A stretch of 64,000 bases of DNA from Volvox africanus (lineage: Eukaryota > Chlorophyta > Chlorophyceae > Chlamydomonadales > Volvocaceae): the NCBI GenBank assembly GCA_030268105.1, contig BSDZ01000042.1:124001-188000 (forward strand). Direction: 5' to 3'. This document shows, piece by piece, positions 12,775 through 23,505 of this stretch. The translations under genes were made by a program, and so were the position numbers. Numbering within the stretch: position 1 is the stretch's first letter; each line of letters starts with the position of its first letter. The notes under the pieces are model-generated. The model had not been told where the DNA came from. It did not search any database and saw only the letters and a list, made by a program, of their open reading frames with translations.

Positions 12775-13496
12775 CCCGCGCTATTTTGTGATCTTTACAT
12801 ATGTACGATCCATTGCTACACATATCACCACACGGGTGCTATGAACCGGTGTCTTTTGACACCACCTCATATGTGGGCTCGCGCTCGCCAAACTCAACAG
12901 TCACGCCTTATTACCATAGCTCCGTGCCGTACAGCCCTATTGATATAAAGAGGCTCTTTCGGATATGATTGCGACCCATAAACTAAAAGCCCACCGGGGC
13001 AGCGGACTGAATCCCCGCCCAGACCAAGGGCTCGCACCAAATATTCAGCCATAACTATTATATGCCCGTGTGATAGTTCGAACACTGGTACTTGCCATGT
13101 CCAGTAACATGGTTGGTCGTGACACCCCGTACCCTCACTGCTTGGACAGACGGCCCGTCAACAGTGCATGGATTCTTAGGTGAGATATGCCCCATCGGGT
13201 AACTGACGGAAGGCCTGACCCGGTGTAAGTCAGGACGGCAAAATGTTGGCAATATTTACTGCGGCCTCAAAGATCTTACAGAGTGGTGTTACATGGACGG
13301 ACTCAAACATTTAACTTGAGTGATCCAAGCAGGTCCTATTGCACCGTCCAGTGCATTTTCCGACAAGGAAACCCTTGATACCTCCATCCCCATATGTGTG
13401 CCTCTATTTTAGCACTCTTCCCCACACCAGTGTATCCTGTACCTGCCTCGCAGTCCTACTCACCATCATTGGTGCAGACTAAGGAACACACACAGC

Positions 13497-13714
13497 CGCT
13501 GGTCTATGCCACTCTCCGCCGGTCCATGCCACCAGTCTATGCCACCGGTCTATGCCACCCATCTAAGCCACGGGTCGAAGGCGCCATTCTAAGCCGCCGG
13601 TCTAAGCCGCTGGTCTGTGCCGCCGGTCTATGCCATCCGTCTATACCGCTGGTCTATGCAGCCCAAATATGCAACTGGTCTATGCCCCAGGTCTATGCGG
13701 CCCGTCTATGCCAC
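13497..13714. repeat. Degenerate 12-bp repeat around GGTCTATGCC
   Basis: About 18 imperfect copies of a motif like CCGGTCTATGCC. Copies lie at about 19876-20093, 26610-26828, 32385-32602, 37820-38037, 44684-44901, 50716-50933, 56898-57115 and 63009-63228. Unlike the 30-bp block it hardly changes length between units. A 107-codon plus frame (13394-13717) crosses it and is probably incidental. Confidence 0.85.
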
Positions 13715-14933
13715 TAAGGACCAGCCCACTTCATTCGTGGGATCAGCCTCAAAGGCATCCCTACCTATGACCAAATAAAGTGACTACAAAAAGGCGCAGA
13801 CGGGACACAGGCCACACAGTGGGACAAATGGAAACACCCCGGTCCACTCACGAAGTAGGACACTTCCTACGAAATTGCATCTTGCCGTACGTACAGGTCC
13901 TAACAAGCAGACGTGGCTATTTTGGCGACATCACAGCTACATCACCAAACACAATGACAGCTTGTCTGATGGCCAAGGATGACCTACGTGTCTGTCCTTG
14001 GTTGCCCTAAAGGCATTCAAACCACCGCATTCAATACACATTATATCTACGATCCCTCGCCTGTTTTACTTACTTAGCCTGTTTTGGACACACGACCGTG
14101 CCCACCACATACACACACACGACATTTATCACACACAGGACATATCACAGATGTTGATCGGGAGGACTAGAATTGCAAGAAACAGATATAAATGTGATCA
14201 TAAGGCTATCTACATATACACTTTAAGATAAATCGCTAAGAAAAACGAAAGTAAGTACCAGGTCCACCCCGCTTGAAGAGCTGAATCATGGAGAAAAATC
14301 AAAGACTTAAAGCCAAAAACGTGAAGACTAGCGAGCAAGTTGTCACTCGCAAATTAAGGCACACCGGAATAGACCACATACATGCGCAGGTCATCCGCTC
14401 ACATACTGCCCCAGCAGACTGCACCCTCTCACAGCTGCCAGTGTTCCTTCAGTGCCGCTTCACCAACACACCTGCCATTTCGTCCCACGGATGCCATCAT
14501 ACCGCACCACGCTATATTGTTAGGCTGGGCCTTGCCGTGCATCTAAAAAGCCCACACTTGATGAATGGCCATCTCTGTCACCATGCCCTCCATGTGACTG
14601 TCTAGTCTCTCTGCGCCTTGACGGGCAATGAATATATCTGGAGCGAGCGCCAATAACGGGTTATGGGGCTGTTGGCGACCCCATGCCCTTAAGGTCGCCG
14701 CAGATACCTAATATATCCTATTACTGCACATACATGGATCGAATGCCATCGCATGGCCCTATCACCGCAAATATGGCGGCCATCCATGGCTGGCCAATGA
14801 TAACCAGTGACCAGTGACCAGTGCGCCTAGATATGGGTAATATATGGGTAATCAGCAAAAACCGAGCCGGGGCAACAGAGGTAACGCACCCAGCCCTCTA
14901 GATAAAGGGTTCACCCCGCCCGGGTCAAAGACG

Positions 14934-14974
<41 letters not shown>
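14934..14974. repeat. GATA microsatellite, U1 (about 10 copies)
   Basis: Lies between CCCGGGTCAAAGAC and GTCAAAACTATC. On the minus strand it encodes a spurious IYLS peptide repeat. Confidence 0.97.
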
Positions 14975-15310
14975 TCAAAACTATCTTACTAACATTTACC
15001 ACTTTTGCAGCAAACACAATTAACACAATCAAACAAGAGATATGCCCAATATGCAGTATTAACACCACAACTCCATGATAACACGAGTGAAACATCGTGC
15101 ACTCACAAGTGCAGGGTTTTGGAGACAATATCCATTTAGATGAGTGATTGGAGCACGATACATAAGGTCCGACCTACCCCGCCCACCATCTTGCTGGCTG
15201 TTAGCTGATAGCTGCGATTGCTCTTCCGTCTGGCGGCACGCCCCTCTCTCATCAGCTGGCGTGGTTAGGGGAGAAATACCCAACACGACCCGACTATAAG
15301 GCTATGACGT

Positions 15311-15338
15311 ATCTAAAATCACGAGCGGGATTTTAGAT
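15311..15338. other. Perfect 9-bp inverted repeat with 10-nt loop
   Basis: ATCTAAAAT and ATTTTAGAT flank CACGAGCGGG, just before the Ala-rich ORF. It recurs in each complete unit; in U3, U4 and U5 a base change on the left arm alters one pair. It could be a hairpin in RNA or a protein site. No evidence decides between these. Confidence 0.5.
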
Positions 15339-15355
15339 TCCAGGTTTCAGCCCAC

Positions 15356-15568
15356 ATGCCGCACCCCGCTCACGCACCAGCTTCCTCGCTGCACGAAGTA
15401 GCTCTATCTGCCACTGCTGCCGCTGCCACCGCCGCTGCCAACATGATTACCACCTCTATGGCCGAAATCATTCAGTGCCTCCGTCCAACCCCAATTCCAT
15501 CTCACTACCATCTATCTCCTCTATGGCCGCACCAAGACATTCAACCTGCAGCGCACCTACATGAATAA
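15356..15568 (+). CDS. Ala-rich short ORF (70 aa), doubtful
   Basis: The ATG-initiated frame contains an Ala-rich run (SATAAAATAAANM) and ends at TAA. The same frame stays open beyond that stop for another 38 codons (from ILQHVTAALRG), as if one stop interrupted a longer frame. It recurs at 21718, 28354, 33793, 39224, 46431, 52613 and 58786. In U2 and U8 single-base insertions change its end. The function is unknown and it may be non-coding. Confidence 0.2.
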   Translation: MPHPAHAPASSLHEVALSATAAAATAAANMITTSMAEIIQCLRPTPIPSHYHLSPLWPHQDIQPAAHLHE

Positions 15569-15671
15569 ATCCTGCAGCATGTTACTGCTGCTCTAAGGGG
15601 ACGCTACATACACCTCGCCGCCATTGTCAATAAATCGCCAGACTCCATGAACACCTGTCACCACCTGGAGC

Positions 15672-15905
15672 CTAGCTCGCTCTAAACATTAAGAATTGCC
15701 TGCTAAGAATCGACCACCTCCAACCCAACCTAAACTGTCCCTGCGCAAACACCCTTGCCCTGCAGCAAGCACGGTTGAAGAGAAGCTGCTGTATCCACGT
15801 CTCCCCCTCGCATACGACTCCTGTTGATGTGTGGAAAAAAGGGGTTACAGAAGTGAAACGTACATTTTGCAACATCGGAAGATAAAATGCCACAGACAAC
15901 ATCAT
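15672..15905 (-). CDS. 77-codon minus ORF, doubtful
   Basis: This ATG-initiated frame is kept in all eight complete units, with one substitution (Glu to Lys in U6). The surrounding DNA is equally conserved, so retention is not evidence of selection. It opens with a hydrophobic stretch (MMLSVAFYLPML) and ends RQFLMFRAS. No motif was recognised. Confidence 0.15.
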   Translation of the reverse strand: MMLSVAFYLPMLQNVRFTSVTPFFHTSTGVVCEGETWIQQLLFNRACCRARVFAQGQFRLGWRWSILSRQFLMFRAS

Positions 15906-16182
15906 TTGATCATCCGGGCATCAAAAGGACCGGTTCACTTGCCTAAAGTCCGTGTCACAGCTGTATTATTTCGAGCTTTCAAAAAATGCAGAATCCTTTC
16001 CGAGTCCTTTCACAAATGTCCGCAACCGGCACTTACATCCAATCAAGCTCTGGTGGCTCCATCATCAGAGCCAATAACGGCGCGGCACGGTGAGGTGACG
16101 CTCCACGGAGCGCAGGGCGACCTGGTCCATCACCTATCGACGGGAAGAGGGATATAGCGCACATGAGGTTACATTACATAGG

Positions 16183-17133
16183 TCAGCACAACCGCACGAT
16201 AATGAAGACTGCAGAAGAATATGTACCCAATACCCACAGTCTCATAACCAGACCACAACTTACTATCCAATCCTTCAACTGTTGCACGACGAGGTCCATT
16301 CGTTCCTGAACCTCCTTCGGCATTTTTATCGGCTTGTTTGGGTTGTCATAATGCTCCAGCTCTTCTTGCATGCGAGCATTCTCAGCTGCCACCCAAGCCT
16401 CCCAAGCCTCTGCTTCGTCTTGCGGGCTCAGGTATGTGACCAAAGCCTCCGTCTCAACCGGCTGAGAATCCAAGGTCACCGGCGAGATCTCCATTTCAGC
16501 TTGCTGTTCAGCTAGGGGTGCAGCTAAAATACCCGTCTCGTTCTGCTGCTTGCGCATTGTGACAGGGAAGGCAGCCTTGGGTTCCGCTGCCTCTCCTAGC
16601 TGAGCGCAGACCATAACAGCTGAAGCTTCTAATCCACCTTGATCTGAGTCCAGAGCTGCATTGCAAGTCCCACATTCAACTTCCTCCACGGCCAAAGCTG
16701 TGGCCGAAGCCGCCGACTTTTCGCATGGCATGGCGGAGAACACAACCGTGGTCTCCTCCATGGCCGGCGGGTTCTCGATTCTGCATGTATCAGCATAACC
16801 GACGCTGAAGCTGCTGCTGCTAGGGAAGCTGCTGCTGCTTAAGCCATTGCTCAGCATCGACGAAGATCCGGTGCCTTGGAAAAAGACCGCCGGGGAAACC
16901 GATGATTCTCTAATTGACATGACTTCTGGAGCTTGAAAAGATGTTGGGTTCCATTTATCACGGGGTACGCCCATATATTGGGCAGGCTCCTGCTGCTCCA
17001 TGGCCACCTTGATCCTGACTGGATGTGCTGTCGGCGCACAGCAATCCTTACAAAGACCAGACATCCAGTCACAAAAATCCGAAAATGCCATGCACAGGCT
17101 ATTTGGAAACATTCCGGTGCCCAGCGCGGCCAT
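16183..17133 (-). CDS. Array ORF, copy U1 (316 aa, orphan)
   Basis: I do not recognise the product. The start is the first ATG (17133) after an in-frame TAG about 70 bases upstream; an in-frame GTG lies just before it. Visible features: Cys at residues 14, 21, 28, 31 and 32 (including CKDCC); a Trp/Pro region near 57-63; a poly-Ser tract near 99-108, shorter here (SSSSFPSSSSF) than in other copies; a second CxxC (ECGTC) mid-protein; an Ala/Glu-rich middle; and a charged, probably helical segment (EAEAWEAWVAAENARMQEEL) near the C-terminus. Unspliced, it ends in a hydrophobic stretch that could be a membrane tail. A strong donor GTAAGT (from 16263) and acceptor TTCTTCTGCAG (ending 16209) would remove 55 nt and replace that tail with 24 Cys-rich residues ending at 16134. 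No catalytic motif, domain or signal peptide was seen. Expression is unproven. Confidence 0.5.
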   Translation of the reverse strand: MAALGTGMFPNSLCMAFSDFCDWMSGLCKDCCAPTAHPVRIKVAMEQQEPAQYMGVPRDKWNPTSFQAPEVMSIRESSVSPAVFFQGTGSSSMLSNGLSSSSFPSSSSFSVGYADTCRIENPPAMEETTVVFSAMPCEKSAASATALAVEEVECGTCNAALDSDQGGLEASAVMVCAQLGEAAEPKAAFPVTMRKQQNETGILAAPLAEQQAEMEISPVTLDSQPVETEALVTYLSPQDEAEAWEAWVAAENARMQEELEHYDNPNKPIKMPKEVQERMDLVVQQLKDWIVSCGLVMRLWVLGTYSSAVFIIVRLC

Positions 17134-18344
17134 CACAGCCGATGTCGCTTCAAAGCCGAAGTGTGTTTTTAATAATGATTGCTGAGTCTAATATATAATA
17201 CTACCTAGATATTGCTAAAAATTCACAAGATTCAGGACGCGGGTCTTCGATACTTGGAGCTGAAGCGGACGCAGAGAGGATAACCGGTATTGTGATACAA
17301 TTAATCAGTACTATGAACTATCAGAAGGTTGCAAAAACTTGGTGGTTATAGAAAATCGGAACGCGGCAGAAGATCACCCGCAGGGTGAACCCATTTGTAC
17401 TTCCGCCTATCCACCAGATGGGCCCTGTGAGGTCGCTGTCACCATGCAATATCGCGCCAACCATAAGCTGTGCCTGTCAATGCACCTATACAACACAAAT
17501 AACTTTCGAATATAGTAGCTATTTATATTCCATCCAAAGCCCGACCCTAGCTGACCCTAGCTGAGCCCATCGGAACCGACATCTATTCGCCTTACTCCTC
17601 ACCTCCCTGGATAACGACAACCTAGACAACGGCGAAGTCCCCATTCAAAGTAATCACGTCGTAATAGGTGAACACCTGGCATCTCACCGAGGGGCTCACC
17701 TTCAGTTCGGAATGGTGTGGGTTCGTCGGCACCAGCACGTCCTGGCTATTTTCCCCACCTGGCAGCGGATTCCTGGTGGGATATGATATGATCAGGATGA
17801 GAATAGATATTTCTTCGGGCGCTTGACATGTGCGCGGGTACCGTGCGCGGTAACGTACGCGCTGCCGTTATCTCAAGATGCCGTTGGTGTTATACGGCAC
17901 AGGGACGTACGGGTGACCCCGGGCCTTTCCACACCAAGTCGTCTCTCAAGCCCGTCATGCTAATCTTCACTATTGTGATGTATTGGATTAATGACTAATG
18001 TATTGGGTCATCGGGCTAATGAGATGTATTGGAGATGTATTGGAAATGTTCACCGTTTGGCACCTACGTTCCCATGAAAGCTAGGACCGTCCTTGGAGGC
18101 TGCGCAAGGCCCCACGACTTTGCAACGACAAATCGTTATCAGGGCCAGCTTAGTAGCTCTAAAAACGTGATGGCAACACCAAAGCAGCCGGATCCAAGAG
18201 TCCTGCAGCAGGACTCAGGATAGCTGCTAGGTTGTTGACGGTTGGCTGAAGCGGGCTCAATGCAGAGGGCTGAAAAATGCAGATCCCCTACACGCCTACA
18301 ACGTCTTTGCTTTCGCTAAGGTAATTGTTATTTGTTCTATATAT

Positions 18345-18372
18345 CTCGTCTCGTCTCGTCTCGTCTCGTCTC
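18345..18372. repeat. CGTCT tract, U2 (short, at a deletion junction)
   Basis: Five or so CGTCT copies run directly into TCTTCCGAGAG. The tract is one side of the segment b deletion. Confidence 0.95.
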
Positions 18373-18631
18373 TTCCGAGAGCAGAGTGGTGGTGGGTACT
18401 GCTCCGGGTTTCACCTGGTCGCCGCGGCCTGACAGCTCCCCCATTGGTTTGACCGTTGGCGGTTTACCGGCTATTTGAAATAGTCAGTTTGTAGGTTGCA
18501 ACCATACTGCGTCATATGGTACGACGGCGTATATTAGGATGGGGTAAAGTGTAACCCCTTCCCCGCCCCCTCTTCCCCGAAACCTTCCCTTCGCTGCCCT
18601 ATCGCCCGTCTGCCGATCGCTTCTTGACATG

Positions 18632-19153
18632 GCCCCCTCACTGCGCCCTCCCTCCCAACCTGGCCCCTCACTGCCCCCTCCCTCCCAACCCGCCCCCTCA
18701 CTGCCCCCTCCCTCCCAACCCGCCCCCTCACTGCCCCCTCCCTCCCAACCCGCCCCCTCACTGCCCCCTCCCTCCCAACCCGCCCCCTCACTGCCCCCTC
18801 CCTTCCAACCCGCCCCCTCACTGCCCCCTCCCTCCCAACCTGGCCCCTCACTGCCCCCTCCCTCCCAACCCGCCCCCTCACTGCCCCCTCCCTCCCAACC
18901 CGCCCCCTCACTGCCCCCTCCCTCCCAACCCGCCCCCTCACTGCCCCCTCCCTCCCAACCCGCCCCCTCACTGCCCCCTCCCTCCCAACCCGCCCCCTCA
19001 CTGCCCCCTCCCTCCCAACCCGCCCCCTCACTGCCCCCTCCCTTCCAACCCGCCCCCTCACTGCCCCCTCCCTCCCAACCCGCCCCCTCACTGCCCCCTC
19101 CCTTCCAACCCGCCCCCTCACTGCCCCCTCCCTCCCAACCCGCCCCCTCACTC
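18632..19153. repeat. 30-bp minisatellite, U2 (about 17 copies)
   Basis: Same unit and flanks as U1, with different order and number of the TTCCAA and AACCTGG variant units. Confidence 0.97.
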
Positions 19154-21312
19154 CCGCGCTATTTTGTGATCTCGTACATATGTACGATCCATTGCTACAC
19201 ATATCACCACACGGGTGCTATGAACCGGTGTCTTTTGACACCACCTCATATGTGGGCTCGCGCTCGCCAAACTCAACAGTCACGCCTTATTACCATAGCT
19301 CCGTGCCGTACAGCCCTATTGATATAAAGAGGCTCTTTCGGATATGATTGCGACCCATAAACTAAAAGCCCACCGGGGCAGCGGACTGAATCCCCGCCCA
19401 GACCAAGGGCTCGCACCAAATATTCAGCCATAACTATTATATGCCCGTGTGATAGTTCGAACACTGGTACTTGCCATGTCCAGTAACATGGTTGGTCGTG
19501 ACACCCCGTACCCTCACTGCTTGGACAGAGGGCCCGTCACCAGTGCATGGATTCTTAGATGAGATATGCCCCATCGGGTAACTGACGGAAGGCCTCACCT
19601 GGTGTAAGTCAGGACGGCAAAATGTTGGCAATATTTACTGCGGCCTCAAAGATCTTACAGAGTGGTGTTACATGGACGGACTCAAACATTTAACTTGAGT
19701 GATCCAAGCAGGTCCTATTGCACCGTCCAGTGCATTTTCCGACAAGGAAACCCTTGATACCTCCATCCCCATATGTGTGCCTCTATTTTAGCACTCTTCC
19801 CCACACCAGTGTATCCTGTACCTGCCTCGCAGTCCTACTCACCATCATTGGTGCAGACTAAGGAACACACACAGCCGCTGGTCTATGCCACTCTCCGCCG
19901 GTCCATGCCACCAGTCTATGCCACCGGTCTATGCCACCCATCTAAGCCACGGGTCGAAGGCGCCATTCTAAGCCGCCGGTCTAAGCCGCTGGTCTGTGCC
20001 GCCGGTCTATGCCATCCGTCTATACCGCTGGTCTATGCAGCCCAAATATGCAACTGGTCTATGCCCCAGGTCTATGCGGCCCGTCTATGCCACTAAGGAC
20101 CAGCCCACTTCATTCGTGGGATCAGCCTCAAAGGCATCCCTACCTATGACCAAATAAAGTGACTACAAAAAGGCGCAGACGGGACACAGGCCACACAGTG
20201 GGACAAATGGAAACACCCCGGTCCACTCACGAAGTAGGACACTTCCTACGAAATTGCATCTTGCCGTACGTACAGGTCCTAACAAGCAGACGTGGCTATT
20301 TTGGCGACATCACAGCTACATCACCAAACACAATGACAGCTTGTCTGATGGCCAAGGATGACCTACGTGTCTGTCCTTGGTTGCCCTAAAGGCATTCAAA
20401 CCACCGCATTCAATACACATTATATCTACGATCCCTCGCCTGTTTTACTTACTTAGCCTGTTTTGGACACACGACCGTGCCCACCACATACACACACACG
20501 ACATTTATCACACACAGGACATATCACAGATGTTGATCGGGAGGACTAGAATTGCAAGAAACAGATATAAATGTGATCATAAGGCTATCTACATATACAC
20601 TTTAAGATAAATCGCTAAGAAAAACGAAAGTAAGTACCAGGTCCACCCCGCTTGAAGAGCTGAATCATGGAGAAAAAATCAAAGATCTTAAAGCCAAAAA
20701 CGTGAAGACTAGCGAGCAAGTTGTCACTCGCAAATTAAGGCACACCGGAATAGACCACATACATGCGCAGGTCATCCGCTCACATACTGCCCCAGCAGAC
20801 TGCACCCTCTCACAGCTGCCAGTGTTCCTTCAGTGCCGCTTCACCAACACACCTGCCATTTCGTCCCACGGATGCCATCATACCGCACCACGCTATATTG
20901 TTAGGCTGGGCCTTGCCGTGCATCTAAAAAGCCCACACTTGATGAATGGCCATCTCTGTCACCATGCCCTCCATGTGACTGTCTAGTCTCTCTGCGCCTT
21001 GACGGGCAATGAATATATCTGGAGCGAGCGCCAATAACGGGTTATGGGGCTGTTGGCGACCCCATGCCCTTAAGGTCGCCGCAGATACCTAATATCCTAT
21101 TACTGCACATACATGGATCGAATGCCATCGCATGGCCCTATCACCGCAAATATGGCGGCCATCCATGGCTGGCCAATGATAACCAGTGACCAGTGACCAG
21201 TGCGCCTAGATATGGGTAATATATGGGTAATCAGCAAAAACCGAGCCGGGGCAACAGAGGTAACGCACCCAGCCCTCTAGATAAAGGGTTCACCCCGCCC
21301 GGGTCAAAGACA

Positions 21313-21337
21313 GATAGATAGATAGATAGATAGATAG
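21313..21337. repeat. GATA microsatellite, U2 (6 copies)
   Basis: Pure tract. Confidence 0.97.
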
Positions 21338-22545
21338 TCAAAACTATCTTACTAACATTTACCACTTTTGCAGCAAACACAATTAACACAATCAAACAAG
21401 AGATATGCCCAATAATGCAGTATTAACACCACAACTCCATGATAACACGAGTGAAACATCGTGCACTCACAAGCGCAGGGTTTTGGAGACAATATCCATT
21501 TAGATGAGTGATTGGAGCACGATACATAAGGTCCGACCTACCCCGCCCACCATCTTGCTGGCTGTTAGGATAGCTGCGATTGCTCTTCCGTCTGGCGGCA
21601 CGCCCCTCTCTCATCAGCTGGCGTGGTTAGGGGAGAAATACCCAACACGACCCGACTATAAGGCTATGACGTATCTAAAATCACGAGCGGGATTTTAGAT
21701 TCCAGGTTTCAGCCCACATGCCGCACCCCGCTCACGCACCAGCTTCCTCGCTGCACGAAGTAGCTCTATCTGCCACTGCTGCCGCTGCCACCGCCGCTGC
21801 CAACATGATTACCACCTCTATGGCCGAAATCATTCAGTGCCTCCGTCCAACCCCAATTCCATCTCACTACCATCTATCTCCTCTATGGCCGCACCAAGAC
21901 ATTCAACCAGCAGCGCACCCTACATGAATAAATCCTGCAGCATGTTACTGCTGCTCTAAGGGGACGCTACATACACCTCGCCGCCATTGTCAATAAATCG
22001 CCAGACTCCATGAACACCTGTCACCACCTGGAGCCTAGCTCGCTCTAAACATTAAGAATTGCCTGCTAAGAATCGACCACCTCCAACCCAACCTAAACTG
22101 TCCCTGCGCAAACACCCTTGCCCTGCAGCAAGCACGGTTGAAGAGAAGCTGCTGTATCCACGTCTCCCCCTCGCATACAACTCCTGTTGATGTGTGGAAA
22201 AAAGGGGTTACAGAAGTGAAACGTACATTTTGCAACATCGGAAGATAAAATGCCACAGACAACATCATTTGATCATCCGGGCATCAAAAGGACCGGTTCA
22301 CTTGCCTAAAGTCCGTGTCACAGCTGTATTATTTCGAGCTTTCAAAAAATGCAGAATCCTTTCCGAGTCCTTTCACAAATGTCCGCAACCGGCACTTACA
22401 TCCAATCAAGCTCTGGTGGCTCCATCATCAGAGCCAATAACGGCGCGGCACGGTGAGGTGACGCTCCACCGAGCGCAGGGCGACCTGGTCCATCACCTAT
22501 CGACGGGAAGAGGGATATAGCGCACATGAGGTTACATTACATAGG

Positions 22546-23505
22546 TCAGCACAACCGCACGATAATGAAGACTGCAGAAGAATATGTACCCAATACCCAC
22601 AGTCTCATAACCAGACCACAACTTACTATCCAATCCTTCAACTGTTGCACGACGAGGTCCATTCGTTCCTGAACCTCCTTCGGCATTTTTATCGGCTTGT
22701 TTGGGTTGTCATAATGCTCCAGCTCTTCTTGCATGCGAGCATTCTCAGCTGCCACCCAAGCCTCCCAAGCCTCTGCTTCGTCTTGCGGGCTCAGGTATGT
22801 GACCAAAGCCTCCGTCTCAACCGGCTGAGAATCCAAGGTCACCGGCGAGATCTCCATTTCAGCTTGCTGCTCAGCTAGGGGTGCAGCTAAAATACCCGTC
22901 TCGTTCTGCTGCTTGCGCATTGTGACAGGGAAGGCAGCCTTGGGTTCCGCTGCCTCTCCTAGCTGAGCGCAGACCATAACAGCTGAAGCTTCTAATCCAC
23001 CTTGATCTGAGTCCAGAGCTGCATTGCAAGTCCCACATTCAACTTCCTCCACGGCCAAAGCTGTGGCCGAAGCCGCCGACTTTTCGCATGGCATGGCGGA
23101 GAACACAACCGTGGTCTCCTCCATGGCCGGCGGGTTCTCGATTCTGCATGTATCAGCATAACCGACGCTGAAGCTGCTGCTGCTGCTGCTGCTAGGGAAG
23201 CTGCTGCTGCTTAAGCTATTGCTCAGCATCGACGAAGATCCGGTGCCTTGGAAAAAGACCGCCGGGGAAACCGATGATTCTCTAATCGACATGACTTCTG
23301 GAGCTTGAAAAGATGTTGGGTTCCATTTATCACGGGGTACGCCCATATATTGGGCAGGCTCCTGCTGCTCCATGGCCACCTTGATCCTGACTGGATGTGC
23401 TGTCGGCGCACAGCAATCCTTACAAAGACCAGACATCCAGTCACAAAAATCCGAAAATGCCATGCACAAGCTATTTGGAAACATTCCGGTGCCCATCGCG
23501 GCCAT
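22546..23505 (-). CDS. Array ORF, copy U2 (319 aa)
   Basis: Intact. Relative to U1, the poly-Ser tract after FP is seven serines instead of four, residue 4 is Met instead of Leu, and Ser replaces Gly in the SNGLSS context. Silent differences include a CTG/TTG leucine codon near the N-terminus and GAA/GAG before QQAEM. The candidate 3' intron signals are present unchanged. Confidence 0.5.
   Translation of the reverse strand: MAAMGTGMFPNSLCMAFSDFCDWMSGLCKDCCAPTAHPVRIKVAMEQQEPAQYMGVPRDKWNPTSFQAPEVMSIRESSVSPAVFFQGTGSSSMLSNSLSSSSFPSSSSSSSFSVGYADTCRIENPPAMEETTVVFSAMPCEKSAASATALAVEEVECGTCNAALDSDQGGLEASAVMVCAQLGEAAEPKAAFPVTMRKQQNETGILAAPLAEQQAEMEISPVTLDSQPVETEALVTYLSPQDEAEAWEAWVAAENARMQEELEHYDNPNKPIKMPKEVQERMDLVVQQLKDWIVSCGLVMRLWVLGTYSSAVFIIVRLC

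Larger units (their letters stand above)
10955..17518. repeat. Array unit U1
   Basis: Fullest version of the unit. It has the long segment b with the CGTCT tract, 14 or so minisatellite copies (12344-12774), segment d (12775-13068), the 12-bp array, a 41-bp GATA tract and an intact minus-strand ORF. Its left edge is the boundary with single-copy DNA. The post-minisatellite sequence near 12790 is one base shorter than in U2-U5. Confidence 0.95.

Noticed and set aside
13060..13095. tRNA T-arm-like GTTCGAAC
   Set aside because: No flanking 5-bp stem, acceptor stem or anticodon arm could be folded around it.
14288..14605. 105-codon plus frame beginning MEKNQRLKAK
   Set aside because: It is frameshifted in U2, interrupted by deletions in U4-U7, and its conservation is no higher than background.
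14925..15128. Minus-strand ORFs with IYLS repeats (all units)
   Set aside because: They are translations of the GATA microsatellite; length follows repeat number and the flanking frame is not otherwise conserved as coding.
15831..16157. 108-codon plus frame conserved in most units
   Set aside because: It starts only at GTG, overlaps the opposite 77-codon frame, and its conservation equals that of the surrounding DNA.
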